Positions 7,997 to 15,568 are shown, counted from the stretch's first letter. The stretch is DNA of 30,893 nucleotides from JAWOJB01 sp046484325 (GCA_046484325.1 JAWOJB010000071.1:1-30893), one strand, 5' to 3'. The notes: generated by a model not told the origin, from the sequence alone. Translations and numbers: made by a program.

Positions 7997-8457
7997 CCCA
8001 CGACCTCGACCCGGTCACCGGCCGTCAGCACGCCCTCGACGAGAACCCTTGCGTACACCCGGCTCCAACCCGGGTGACGGCTCTGCAGGATCCGGGTGAA
8101 ATCGCGGTCGGCGAACCACCGGGCGTTGGTGGCACACGGCGTCGTGTACCGGGTGATCTCGACCTCGACCTCCGGTCCCAGCAGGAGCCGGGTGCCCGGG
8201 GTGACCATCGCCCAGTCGATGCCCTCCACCGTGATGTTGTCGCCGGCCGAACCCGGTGAGATGGGGTGGCCCTCGGCTTGCAGGCGCTCGATGACCTCCA
8301 CCGAATAAAGACAGAGGGCACGAAGGGGTCCGCCATGGTGCTCGGTGTCGCGCTGGCGATCGCCGAGGATGCCGAGCGGCGTGACGACCGCCCTCGGGAC
8401 GGGGAGCTTGGGAACCCCGCCGTCGGAGACGTTGATGTGCGCGATCGTGCCGATCAC
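7993..8457 (-). CDS. MOSC-domain protein
   Basis: The 154-residue product is a stand-alone MOSC domain. It shows a GDRQRDTEHHG segment after an N-terminal strand, AGDNITVEGIDW in the middle, and TPCATNA with the conserved Cys (Cys108). MOSC is the C-terminal domain of eukaryotic molybdenum-cofactor sulfurase and is also found alone in bacteria (YiiM-like), where it handles Mo cofactor or its sulfur. The GTG start overlaps the stop of the upstream gene by 4 bp, the second such overlap in this operon, so translation is probably coupled. Its operon partner is a NifS-like PLP enzyme, the other half of a Mo-cofactor sulfurase; see the findings. The operon ends here, convergent with the hydrolase gene. 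Confidence 0.9.
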   Translation of the reverse strand: MIGTIAHINVSDGGVPKLPVPRAVVTPLGILGDRQRDTEHHGGPLRALCLYSVEVIERLQAEGHPISPGSAGDNITVEGIDWAMVTPGTRLLLGPEVEVEITRYTTPCATNARWFADRDFTRILQSRHPGWSRVYARVLVEGVLTAGDRVEVVG

Positions 8458-8900
8458 AGGTCCTCCAGGTCTTCGAGGAGCCGGCGGCGGTCCTCAACGT
8501 CGGCGATCGCGTCGGCCAGGGCCAGGGCTGCCGTGCGATGCCGTTCACAGCCCGCGGGGTCACCGGCCAGGTGCAGCGCCCGTGCCAGCGCCTCGTGGGC
8601 GTAGGCGATGACGAAAGAGTCGAGGTCCTGGTCGTGGCTCTCGCCCAGCGATCGCTCGGCGTAATGCCGGGCCAGGTCGGCCTGCCCGAGGACGGCGGTG
8701 ACTCGCGAGACCTGCCAGTCGGCGATCGCCCGGTTCCTGGCGTCCCCGGCGACGTACCAGTGGTGGCGCTGGCCGAAGGTCGCGGCGAGCATCTCGTCGT
8801 TCTGTTCCGGCTCGCGTTCGGTCAAGTCGAGCAACTCCCATGCCCGATTGAAGGCGGCCGCGCCCATCCGCCGGTGCCCATCCAGGTCGTCGTCGTTCAC
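8454..8900 (-). CDS. Small helical (TPR-like) protein of unknown function
   Basis: The GTG start at 8900 overlaps the upstream aminotransferase stop by 4 bp, and the gene's own stop overlaps the MOSC start by 4 bp. This overlap pattern is stronger evidence for the start than the longer open frame, which would extend into the aminotransferase gene. The 148-residue product is alpha-helical and acidic. Two helix pairs (about residues 65-90 and 95-130) have TPR-like spacing of Ala, Leu and Tyr. It has a single cysteine, Cys118. I do not recognise a named family. The fixed position between a NifS-like enzyme and a MOSC protein suggests an adaptor or sulfur-relay partner, but that is inference only. 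Confidence 0.75.
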   Translation of the reverse strand: MNDDDLDGHRRMGAAAFNRAWELLDLTEREPEQNDEMLAATFGQRHHWYVAGDARNRAIADWQVSRVTAVLGQADLARHYAERSLGESHDQDLDSFVIAYAHEALARALHLAGDPAGCERHRTAALALADAIADVEDRRRLLEDLEDL

Positions 8901-10582
8901 ACAGCCACCTCCTCGGGGAGGGGGAACCAGCGCAGCGACTCGGAGCCGGAGGGAAGGGGCGGTGAGGCCGCGCAGGAGCCGGCGGTGACGGCGAGGATCC
9001 TGCGCGCCTCCTCGAGGTAGTCGCAAAGGCGGGAGAGGGGCTCGGTATGGGCGTGTCGGCGGAAGCCGAGGGTCCCTCCTTCATAGGCGACGTCGTGCAG
9101 GCTCATGGGTGGCTCGGGCAGGCCATCCCGGTGTCGCCAGAGCGCGGACTCGATCTCGAAGCGATACGACGGCAGCATCCGCCAGCCGCGGTCGGCGACG
9201 AGATGCACGGCGTCGACGATGAACGAGAACTCCTCTTCGGAGATGAAATAGTTGAAGTTGACCCGCACCCATCCCGGCTTGACGACCTCGCAGCCCTCGG
9301 CGATCTCGTGTTCGAAGCGGCGGCTGGTCTCGAGGTCGATCCCGAGCAGTCGGTGCCCGTACGGCCCGGCGCACGAGCAGCCGCCGCGGGCCTGCACGCC
9401 AAATAGGTCGTTGAGGAGGGCGACGACGTAGTTGTGGTGGAGGTAGCGCTCGCCGAGATGCTCGGGGGCACGTACCACGAAGGAGACGATCGAGAGACGC
9501 TCGGCGGCGGGGTTTCCGAGTATCCGGATGCGGGGGTTTTGCCGCCACGAGGCGATCGCGCGCCGGATGAACGACTCCTCGCGGCTTCGGATCTCGTCGA
9601 TCCCGACCGCCTCCTTGAGCTGGAAGACGAGGCCGGCCCGGATCGAGTCGACGATGGCAGGGGTGCCGCCCTCCTCCCGATGCTCGGGGTCTGCCAGGTA
9701 GCGGTGTTCGAGCGGGTTCACGTAGGCGACGGTGCCACCGCCCGGTACCGCAGGAACCCGGTTGTGCAGCAGGTCCCGGCGGACGACCAGGACTCCGGGG
9801 GTCTGGGGCCCACCGATGAACTTGTGCGGCGAGATGAAGACGGCGTCCTTGTAGTCGTGGCCGTCGAGGGCGGGGCTCCCCATCTCGATCCCCACATAGG
9901 GGGCTGCCGCTGCGTAGTCCCAGAAGGCGAGGGCACCGTGGAGATGGAGGAGGGAGGAGATCGCCGGCGTGTCGGTGAGGATGCCCGTCACGTTCGACGC
10001 CGCGGAGAAGCTGCCGATCCGCAGCGAGCGTCCGGTGTGCTCGATGAGGCGGCGCTCGAGATCGGCACGATCCACGTGCCCATCGGCGTCCTCGGCGATC
10101 TCCACGACGTCGGCGATGGATTCGCGCCACGGGAGCTCGTTGGAGTGGTGCTCGTAGGGTCCCACGAAGACCACCGGCCGGTCGTTCGGCGGGATGTGGG
10201 ATCCGAGGTTGTGGCGATCGTCGAGCTCGGCGGGTATGCGGAGCCCGAGGATCGAGATGAGCCGGTCAATGGCCCCCGTCGCCCCCGAGCCGGCGAAGAT
10301 CACGGCATGCTCGGCGGATCCGCCGACGCAGCGCCGGATGATCGTCCGGGCGTCCTCCCGGAAGCGGGTGGTCTGGAGCCCGGTTCCCGAGGTCTCGGTG
10401 TGGGTGTTGGCGTAGAGGGGGAGGACCTCGTCCCGGATGAAGTCCTCGATGAACGACAGCGAGCGGCCCGAGGCGGTGTAGTCGGCGTAGGTCACCCGGC
10501 GGACCCCGAAGGGCGTGGCGACGGCCGTGTCCTTGCCGATCACGGATTCACGGATCGTGGTGATGAGCTCCTCGGCGGCCAT
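8897..10582 (-). CDS. Class V aminotransferase (NifS-like PLP enzyme), long form
   Basis: The 561-residue protein is a fold-type I PLP enzyme of the cysteine desulfurase branch. Visible residues are VIFAGSGATGAIDRL (cofactor phosphate loop, about 94-108), EHHSNELPW (His145), WDYAAAAPY (Asp222 under the pyridine ring) and SPHKFIGG with the PLP Lys254. A GGCSCAGPYG segment (Cys402, Cys404) lies where desulfurases carry the active-site cysteine loop. NifS and SufS are about 400 residues long; this protein continues for roughly 130 more with no recognised domain. The likely reaction is sulfur release from cysteine or a related PLP reaction. It heads an operon with the helical protein and the MOSC protein, and both junctions overlap by 4 bp. 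An apparent leaderless promoter precedes the ATG. Confidence 0.88.
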   Translation of the reverse strand: MAAEELITTIRESVIGKDTAVATPFGVRRVTYADYTASGRSLSFIEDFIRDEVLPLYANTHTETSGTGLQTTRFREDARTIIRRCVGGSAEHAVIFAGSGATGAIDRLISILGLRIPAELDDRHNLGSHIPPNDRPVVFVGPYEHHSNELPWRESIADVVEIAEDADGHVDRADLERRLIEHTGRSLRIGSFSAASNVTGILTDTPAISSLLHLHGALAFWDYAAAAPYVGIEMGSPALDGHDYKDAVFISPHKFIGGPQTPGVLVVRRDLLHNRVPAVPGGGTVAYVNPLEHRYLADPEHREEGGTPAIVDSIRAGLVFQLKEAVGIDEIRSREESFIRRAIASWRQNPRIRILGNPAAERLSIVSFVVRAPEHLGERYLHHNYVVALLNDLFGVQARGGCSCAGPYGHRLLGIDLETSRRFEHEIAEGCEVVKPGWVRVNFNYFISEEEFSFIVDAVHLVADRGWRMLPSYRFEIESALWRHRDGLPEPPMSLHDVAYEGGTLGFRRHAHTEPLSRLCDYLEEARRILAVTAGSCAASPPLPSGSESLRWFPLPEEVAV

Positions 10583-10588
10583 TGGACG

Positions 10589-10594
10589 AGCCTA
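10589..10594 (-). promoter_or_regulatory. -10 box of a probable leaderless promoter for the class V aminotransferase operon
   Basis: On the minus strand TAGGCT is followed by exactly 6 nt and then the ATG at 10582. That spacing puts the transcription start on the A of the start codon. No ribosome binding site is visible. The left arm of the inverted repeat at 10615-10655 covers the position expected for the -35 region. Confidence 0.45.
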
Positions 10595-10614
10595 CCGGTC
10601 CGGCCCTGCCGTTC

Positions 10615-10655
10615 ATTGAGCAACGGCGTGCCCGGAGGCCATCTGGTTGCTCAAT
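10615..10655. promoter_or_regulatory. Perfect 10-bp inverted repeat between divergent genes, operator candidate
   Basis: ATTGAGCAAC (10615-10624) is matched by GTTGCTCAAT (10646-10655). A 21-bp spacer keeps the arm centres about three helical turns apart. It sits in the 126-bp gap between the divergent aminotransferase and polymerase genes. The AT-rich arms stand out in this GC-rich DNA. One arm lies over the likely -35 zone of the aminotransferase promoter, and the other lies upstream of the polymerase -10 box. A dimeric repressor or activator site is plausible. Confidence 0.5.
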
Positions 10656-10693
10656 CAATGTCCCATCACCCGGCCGGAGGGCCCCCGGCCGGG

Positions 10694-10699
10694 TACCGT
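10694..10699 (+). promoter_or_regulatory. Candidate -10 box (TACCGT) for the polymerase gene
   Basis: TACCGT ends 9 nt before the ATG at 10709 and no ribosome binding site is visible. This suggests a leaderless or nearly leaderless transcript. The call rests on a single hexamer and is weak. Confidence 0.3.
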
Positions 10700-10708
10700 C
10701 TCGACGCG

Positions 10709-11713
10709 ATGGCCTCCACCGCCACCACCGTGACCATCGACGGGGAGGAGATCCGCATCTCGTCGCCCGACCGGGTGGTGTTCCCCGACCGCGGATGGAC
10801 CAAGCGCGACGTCGTGGAGCATTTCCTCGTCGTGGCCGAGGGCGCCGTGCGTGGGATCCGGGGCAGGCCGACGATGCTCAAGCGCTACATGAAGGGTGTC
10901 GGTGAGCCACCCGTCTACCACAAGCGCGCCGACGAGAACACGCCATTCGACACGGTGGAGATCCGGTTTCCGTCCCAGCGTCCGGGCCGCATGAACGTAC
11001 CGCGTACGGCCGCCGACGTGATCCGTCTCGCCCAGCTCGGGTGCCTCGACTTTCACCCGTGGCCGGTCCGTGCCGAGGACATCGACCACCCCGATGAGAT
11101 GCGCATCGACCTCGACCCCACTCCCGGGTTCGGCTTCGAGGATGTGCGCCGGGCGGCGGCGGGGGCGAAGGAGCTGTGCGACGAGCTGGGGCTCGTGGCC
11201 TGGCCCAAGACCTCGGGGAGTCGGGGGATCCACCTGTACGTGCGAATCGAGCCGGTCTGGGACTTCGTCCAGGTGCGGAGAGCGGTGCTGGCCTTCGCCC
11301 GCGAGCTGGAGCGGAGGAACCCCGACCTCGTCACGACCAGGTGGTGGAAGGAGGAGCGGCAGGGGGTCTTCGTCGACTTCAACCAGATGGCGCGGGACAA
11401 GACCGTCTCCTCCGCCTACGGGATACGGCCCACCGGGTACGTGTCCGCCCCGTTCCGTTGGGACGAGCTGGCGGACGTCCACATCGAGGACTTCCCCATG
11501 GACCGGTTCGCCGGCCGCTATGCCGAGGTCGGGGATCTCACGGAGGGCATCGACGCTGCGGTATGCGGGATCGACCGACTCATGGAGTGGGTGACGCGAG
11601 ACGAGGAGTCGGGGATCGGCGACGCCCCCTGGCCGCCGCACTACCCGAAGCAGCCGGGGGAGCCGCCCAGGGTGCAGCCGTCGAAGCAAAGGCGACCTGA
11701 CGACGAGTATTGA
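10709..11713 (+). CDS. Stand-alone LigD-type polymerase (Prim-PolC-like, archaeo-eukaryotic primase fold)
   Basis: From ATG 10709 the product has 334 residues, the usual size of a stand-alone LigD polymerase domain. The catalytic motifs are complete: MRIDLDPTPG with metal-binding Asp134 and Asp136, TSGSRGIHLYV with His175, and GVFVDFNQ with Asp223 followed by RPTGYVSAPF. The family adds nucleotides, preferring ribonucleotides, at gaps and ends in repair. No ligase or nuclease domain is attached and no Ku gene is in the window. In mycobacteria a stand-alone enzyme of this type (Prim-PolC) works with LigC in excision repair, and a LigC-like gene is present here at 17805-18836. The longer open frame upstream is antisense to the aminotransferase and was discarded. 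Its stop abuts the stop of the convergent acyltransferase gene. Confidence 0.9.
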   Translation: MASTATTVTIDGEEIRISSPDRVVFPDRGWTKRDVVEHFLVVAEGAVRGIRGRPTMLKRYMKGVGEPPVYHKRADENTPFDTVEIRFPSQRPGRMNVPRTAADVIRLAQLGCLDFHPWPVRAEDIDHPDEMRIDLDPTPGFGFEDVRRAAAGAKELCDELGLVAWPKTSGSRGIHLYVRIEPVWDFVQVRRAVLAFARELERRNPDLVTTRWWKEERQGVFVDFNQMARDKTVSSAYGIRPTGYVSAPFRWDELADVHIEDFPMDRFAGRYAEVGDLTEGIDAAVCGIDRLMEWVTRDEESGIGDAPWPPHYPKQPGEPPRVQPSKQRRPDDEY

Positions 11714-12328
11714 CTACGCCAGCGCCTCGGTGACCCAGGCGCGCCAGCGATCCATCAGCTCGGCGACGGGATCGGGGCGTGACGGGTCCGGGAGCATCGG
11801 CTCCCCGATCCGAACCCGCAGCCGGCCGGGTCGAAATCGATTGTCGATCCCCAAGACCTCGTCGCTCCCCTCGACGGCGGCGGGGACGAGCGGGGAGCCG
11901 GAGCGGACGGCGAGCCAGGCGGCGCCCCGCTTGAAGCCCACCTCGCCCCAACGCGACACCCGCCGCCCCTCCGGGAACAGGCCCACCGACCCGCCACCGC
12001 CGAGGTGGGCGAGGGCGGTGCGGACGCCGGCGATCGAGCGGTTCGCCCGGGACACGTGGATCACGCCCCAGGTGTCGAGCACGAGATCCAACAGGCGGTG
12101 GTTGCCGAGTAGCTCGTCGAGAGCCATGAACCGGACGGGCCGCGGGAAGGCGGCGGCGAGGAGAGGCGGGTCGAGGAACGAGAAGTGGTTGGCGGCCAAC
12201 ACGAACGGAGGGCTCGGGACCGCACCGTCGTACTTGTAGCGGGCCCGCCAGAGGCCGCCTCCCACCGTCCGGATCGCCACGCCGGTCGGGCGCCAGACCG
12301 CCCGTCCCGCCCAGGGGATGTCGCTCAT
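11714..12328 (-). CDS. PlsC-like 1-acyl-glycerol-phosphate acyltransferase family protein
   Basis: The 204-residue protein carries the acyltransferase signature NHFSFLD (His48, Asp53, the catalytic HX4D motif). Further marks are the acceptor-binding motif FPEGRR (about 118-123) and VPAAVEGSDE near the C-terminus. The family transfers an acyl chain from acyl-ACP or acyl-CoA to lysophosphatidic acid at the inner face of the membrane; the true acceptor is not evident. It follows the hydrogenase protease gene by 58 bp on the same strand, so read-through from the hox operon is possible but no functional link is known. It ends exactly where the convergent polymerase gene ends. Confidence 0.88.
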   Translation of the reverse strand: MSDIPWAGRAVWRPTGVAIRTVGGGLWRARYKYDGAVPSPPFVLAANHFSFLDPPLLAAAFPRPVRFMALDELLGNHRLLDLVLDTWGVIHVSRANRSIAGVRTALAHLGGGGSVGLFPEGRRVSRWGEVGFKRGAAWLAVRSGSPLVPAAVEGSDEVLGIDNRFRPGRLRVRIGEPMLPDPSRPDPVAELMDRWRAWVTEALA

Positions 12329-12378
12329 GCCGGTGTTCTAGCCGCTCGGGGGATCGGGGTGTTGAACCGTGGGCCGGT

Positions 12379-12397
12379 GAACACGATCATCGTGTTC
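12379..12397. terminator. 19-bp perfect palindrome over the stop codon of the hydrogenase protease gene
   Basis: GAACACGAT, a central C, then ATCGTGTTC form a perfect 9-1-9 palindrome, with more pairing beyond one mismatch. It includes the TGA stop at 12387-12389 and ends the hox operon. As RNA it could fold into an 8-bp stem with a 3-nt loop, but no U-run follows. A stop-associated hairpin or a protein site upstream of the acyltransferase gene are both possible. Confidence 0.45.
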
Positions 12398-12848
12398 CCC
12401 AGCCCTGGGTTGGCGGTTCGGTCGACAGCAGCGCGCCCACGGCCGCCGCCGCCTCGGGAACGGCGCGTGCCGTCGCGGCCGACAGGGGGGCGCCGAGGGT
12501 GAAGTCGGAGGCGGGCACCGTCACCAGATGAGCCGCCGGGGCGTGTCCGAAGGTCTCCCTGGCGAGGTGGAGCAGGCCCGCCGGTCCGGTGTGATGGCTC
12601 GAGGCGTCCCCGGCCGGCTCCGGTTCGAGCGCGCTCACGGCGATGCGGGTGGCGCTGGGGTCGGCGTCGACGAACACCGCCCGACCGACCTCCGCCAGGT
12701 CGGCCGCCAGCTCAGGGGTGAGCTGGTGAACGGAGACGACGCGCACCCCGACCAGGCCCCAGGACTCGACCAATTCGGCCACCCGGCGGCCGGCGCCGTC
12801 GTCGCCGCGGAGATCGCTCCCGAATCCGACGACGAGGGCCTCAGCCAC
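12387..12848 (-). CDS. hoxW: [NiFe]-hydrogenase maturation protease
   Basis: The product has 153 residues from GTG 12848, the normal size of a HybD/HoxW-type endopeptidase. The family marks are VVGFGSDLRGDDGAG at the N-terminus (Asp16/Asp17), FVDADP (Asp61) and SSHHTGPAG (His85/His86). These correspond to the acidic, Asp and His residues that bind nickel in HybD. It cleaves the C-terminal peptide of the large subunit after nickel insertion. The gene overlaps hoxH by 8 bp, so the start is fixed by context; the longer frame would reach inside hoxH. It is the last hox gene and should act on the HoxH encoded just upstream. The symbol is assigned from position and family. Confidence 0.87.
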   Translation of the reverse strand: MAEALVVGFGSDLRGDDGAGRRVAELVESWGLVGVRVVSVHQLTPELAADLAEVGRAVFVDADPSATRIAVSALEPEPAGDASSHHTGPAGLLHLARETFGHAPAAHLVTVPASDFTLGAPLSAATARAVPEAAAAVGALLSTEPPTQGWGTR

Positions 12849-14280
12849 GCCTGACTTCGTTGAGCAGCGTGCCGTCGGGGCCGAGCACCGAGATGTGGAA
12901 GGGCATCTCGCCGACGGCGTGGGTCGAGCAGCTGAGGCAGGGGTCGTAGGCACGGATGCCCGCCTCGACCCGGTTGAGGGCCCCCTCCGGCACGTCGGGA
13001 CCGTGCACGAACTCACGGGCGATCTGGAGGATCGTCCGGTTCATGGCCAGGTTGTTCTGCCCGGTGGCGATGATCATGTTCACCGCCGTGATCAGGCCTT
13101 CCTCGTCCACCTGGTAGTCGTGGAAGAGGGTGCCGCGTGGGGCCTCCGACACCCCTACCCCGTGCAGCCGGTTGATGCCCGCCTCGGCCCGCACCCGGTG
13201 GGAGGTGATCTCGGGGTCGCGAAGGAGTAGCTCGATGTGCTCGAGCGCGGCCAGGATCTCGATCAGCCGGGCGTGGTGGTAGAAGAACGACGAGGTGACG
13301 ATCGGCCCGGCCCGCTCCCGCAGGTCGGCGAGGGCGGCGTCGGCGGCGGGGGTGCCGATCCACTCGCACACGTTGAGCCGGGCGAGCGGCCCGACCCGGT
13401 AGAGGCCTGCCTCCAGATCCCCGGACTCCTCGACCGGGGGCCGGAAGTAGGGCGACTTGAGATACGAATCGTCCTCGCCGGATTCGCCGATGATGCTCCG
13501 GTAGTCGCCCGGATCGTGCCCCCAGACGACCCGCCGCCCGTCGTGGTCGACGATGCCGATGGTTCCCCCGTAGTGCTCCCAGCCCCCGTCGGCTGCCACC
13601 AGGGAGAGGAACAGGCTCGGGAAGGACCCGAAGGCGGCCACCTCGCGCTCGAAGCGGTCCAGCAGGTCGGTGAAGAGGGCGAGGGTCTCGGCGGCCGTCG
13701 CCTTGGCCTCGGCGATCCCCTCGAGCAGGTGCAGGCGGTCATACTCGGAGAGGGGTGCCCCCACCCCGCCAGGCACGGCCCAGGCGGCGTGGATGCGTTG
13801 GCCGGCGACGTGGGCGATGACCTCCTGGCCGAACTGGCGGAGGCGGATCCCCTTGCGGGCGAGGTCGGGGTGCTCCTTGACGAGCCCGAACACGTTGCGG
13901 GAGGCGGGGTCGTGATCCATGCCCAGCAACAGATCGGGGGCGCTGAGGTGGAAGACGCTCAGGGCGTGGGACTGGACGATCTGGCCGAGGTTGACGAGCC
14001 GCCGGAGCTTCTCGGCGGCCGGCGGGATCGCCACCGCCAGCACGGCGTCCCCTGCCTTGGCCGAGGCGATCATGTGCGAGACCGGGCAGATCCCGCAGGT
14101 GCGCGCCGTCAGGCTGGGCATCTCCCACAGCGGGCGGCCCCGGCAGAACTCCTCGAACCCGCGGAACTCGGTGACGTGGAAGCGGGCGGTGTCAACCTCG
14201 CCCCTCTCGTCGAGGGTCAGCGTGATCTTGGCGTGGCCTTCGATCCTGGTGACCGGGTCGATGAAGATCGAGTCGTGCAT
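12841..14280 (-). CDS. hoxH: NAD(H)-linked [NiFe]-hydrogenase large subunit
   Basis: From ATG 14280 the product has 479 residues. Both nickel-binding motifs are intact: RTCGICPVSH (Cys62, Cys65) near the N-terminus and DPCLSCSTH (Cys448, Cys451, His454) near the C-terminus. Protease cleavage after His454 would remove a 25-residue tail. The enzyme holds the Ni-Fe site where H2 is split or made. Gene order and companions place it in group 3d, the bidirectional NAD-coupled cytoplasmic hydrogenases. A longer open frame upstream lies inside hoxY and was discarded. A GAGAGG-like ribosome binding site sits a few bases before the ATG, and the gap to hoxY is 8 bp. The next gene, the maturation protease, overlaps by 8 bp. 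Confidence 0.95.
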   Translation of the reverse strand: MHDSIFIDPVTRIEGHAKITLTLDERGEVDTARFHVTEFRGFEEFCRGRPLWEMPSLTARTCGICPVSHMIASAKAGDAVLAVAIPPAAEKLRRLVNLGQIVQSHALSVFHLSAPDLLLGMDHDPASRNVFGLVKEHPDLARKGIRLRQFGQEVIAHVAGQRIHAAWAVPGGVGAPLSEYDRLHLLEGIAEAKATAAETLALFTDLLDRFEREVAAFGSFPSLFLSLVAADGGWEHYGGTIGIVDHDGRRVVWGHDPGDYRSIIGESGEDDSYLKSPYFRPPVEESGDLEAGLYRVGPLARLNVCEWIGTPAADAALADLRERAGPIVTSSFFYHHARLIEILAALEHIELLLRDPEITSHRVRAEAGINRLHGVGVSEAPRGTLFHDYQVDEEGLITAVNMIIATGQNNLAMNRTILQIAREFVHGPDVPEGALNRVEAGIRAYDPCLSCSTHAVGEMPFHISVLGPDGTLLNEVRRG

Positions 14281-14288
14281 CGCGCCTC

Positions 14289-14828
14289 TCAGCCGAATCG
14301 GATGTCGTTGGGGGTGCGGGGCACCGGCCGTCCGTCGAGGATCGCCTCCAGCAGCGTGCGGATCCGCTCGGCGGACGGCGGGCAACCCGGCAGGTAGACG
14401 TCGACCGGCACGACATGGTGGACCGGCAGCACGCTTGGGAGCAGCTTCGGCACCACCGGCGATGTCGGGGCTCCCGGGTTGCGGTCGGTCATGTCCACGT
14501 AGACGCGCCGGAGCAGCTCGGGGACGTCGCCGTGGATGTTGCGCAAGGCCGTCACGTTGCCGGTGACGGCGCAGTCTCCGAAGGAGACGAGGGTGGTGGT
14601 GTGCTGGCGGACCAGATGGATCAGCTCGAGGTTGTCCTCGTTGGCGACGGCACCCTCGACCAGGGCCACGTCGACCCCCTCCGGGTAGGTCTTGGCGTCG
14701 GCGATGGGGCTGTATACGAGGTCGACTCGCGTGGCCAGCTCGATCAGCCACTCGTCCATGTCGAGGAAGGACATGTGGCACCCCGAGCAGCCCCCCAGCC
14801 AGACGGTGGCGAAGCGCGGCAGGCTCAT
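14289..14828 (-). CDS. hoxY: NAD(H)-linked [NiFe]-hydrogenase small subunit
   Basis: The 179-residue protein is the short, signal-peptide-free small subunit typical of soluble group 3 hydrogenases. The proximal [4Fe-4S] cluster ligands are visible: GGCSGCHMSF (Cys14, Cys17), SFGDCAVTGN (Cys86) and LPGCPPSAERI (Cys149). It passes electrons between the Ni-Fe site in HoxH and the HoxFU diaphorase. Its ATG overlaps the hoxU stop by 4 bp (ATGA), so translation is likely coupled. The missing Tat signal and the absence of a membrane anchor gene indicate a cytoplasmic complex. Confidence 0.94.
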   Translation of the reverse strand: MSLPRFATVWLGGCSGCHMSFLDMDEWLIELATRVDLVYSPIADAKTYPEGVDVALVEGAVANEDNLELIHLVRQHTTTLVSFGDCAVTGNVTALRNIHGDVPELLRRVYVDMTDRNPGAPTSPVVPKLLPSVLPVHHVVPVDVYLPGCPPSAERIRTLLEAILDGRPVPRTPNDIRFG

Positions 14829-15568
14829 CGGCGGCCGTCTCGGTCGAGCCACACGCCCTCCTGCCTGGCGGTGGTGAGGAAGGCGACGAGGCCGGGATCG
14901 TTCTCCATCTCCCCGACCGCCCGCCCCTTGAAGAAGAGGGCGCCGGTCGGGCAGGCGGTGACGCACTTGCCGCACCAGGTGCAGGCGGCCGAGGTTCCCC
15001 ACGGCTGGTTCATCCCCGCGATGATCCGGGCGCGGTGGCCGCGGTCGGCCACGTCCCACACGTGGGCCCCCTCGATCTCGTCGCAGGTGCGGACGCAGCG
15101 GGTGCACAGGACGCAGCGGTTGGGGTCGAGCACGTACTTGTGGTGGGTGGCGTCGATGTCGCGCTCGGGGGCCACGTAGTCGTAGCGGATGTGGTCGACA
15201 CCGAGCTCGGCGGCGAGGGCCTGCAACTCGCACGCCCCGTTCGAGACGCACACGGCGCAGATGTGGTTGCCCTCGGCGAACAGCAGCTCGACGATCATCC
15301 TTCGGTACCGGCGGATCTCCTCGGTCTGGGTCCAGACCTCCATGTCTTCGGCGATCACGGTGGCGCAGGCCGGGCGCAACCCGGGCGTCTCGGCGATGGA
15401 CACCAGACACAGCCGGCACGACGCGTACCGGGAGAGCCCCTCGAGGAAGCACAGGGTCGGGATGTGGACCGCCTCACGGCGGGCCAGGTCGAGCACCGTC
15501 TCGCCTTCGAACGCCAGGGTCTCCCGGCCGTCGAGGGTGACGGGGATGGTGGGCTCCTCAGCGCGCAC
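14825..15568 (-). CDS. hoxU: Hydrogenase diaphorase iron-sulfur subunit
   Basis: The 247-residue protein matches the N-terminal part of the complex I NuoG subunit. It has a [2Fe-2S] domain (Cys40, Cys51, Cys54, Cys68) and a His-ligated [4Fe-4S] site (His102, Cys104, Cys107, Cys113). Two ferredoxin-type [4Fe-4S] sets follow: Cys152/155/158/162 and Cys196/199/202/206, the last in CTWCGKCVTACPTGAL. It wires HoxF to HoxY. The GTG start at 15568 overlaps the end of hoxF by 11 bp and is supported by GGGAGG six bases upstream. No ligand is missing, so an active electron wire is expected. Confidence 0.94.
   Translation of the reverse strand: MRAEEPTIPVTLDGRETLAFEGETVLDLARREAVHIPTLCFLEGLSRYASCRLCLVSIAETPGLRPACATVIAEDMEVWTQTEEIRRYRRMIVELLFAEGNHICAVCVSNGACELQALAAELGVDHIRYDYVAPERDIDATHHKYVLDPNRCVLCTRCVRTCDEIEGAHVWDVADRGHRARIIAGMNQPWGTSAACTWCGKCVTACPTGALFFKGRAVGEMENDPGLVAFLTTARQEGVWLDRDGRR

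Noticed and set aside
12841..14781. Longer hoxH start giving 646 residues
   Set aside because: The extra N-terminal 167 residues lie inside hoxY and are Arg/Pro-rich. The protein proper starts MHDSIFIDPVTRIEGH at 14280.
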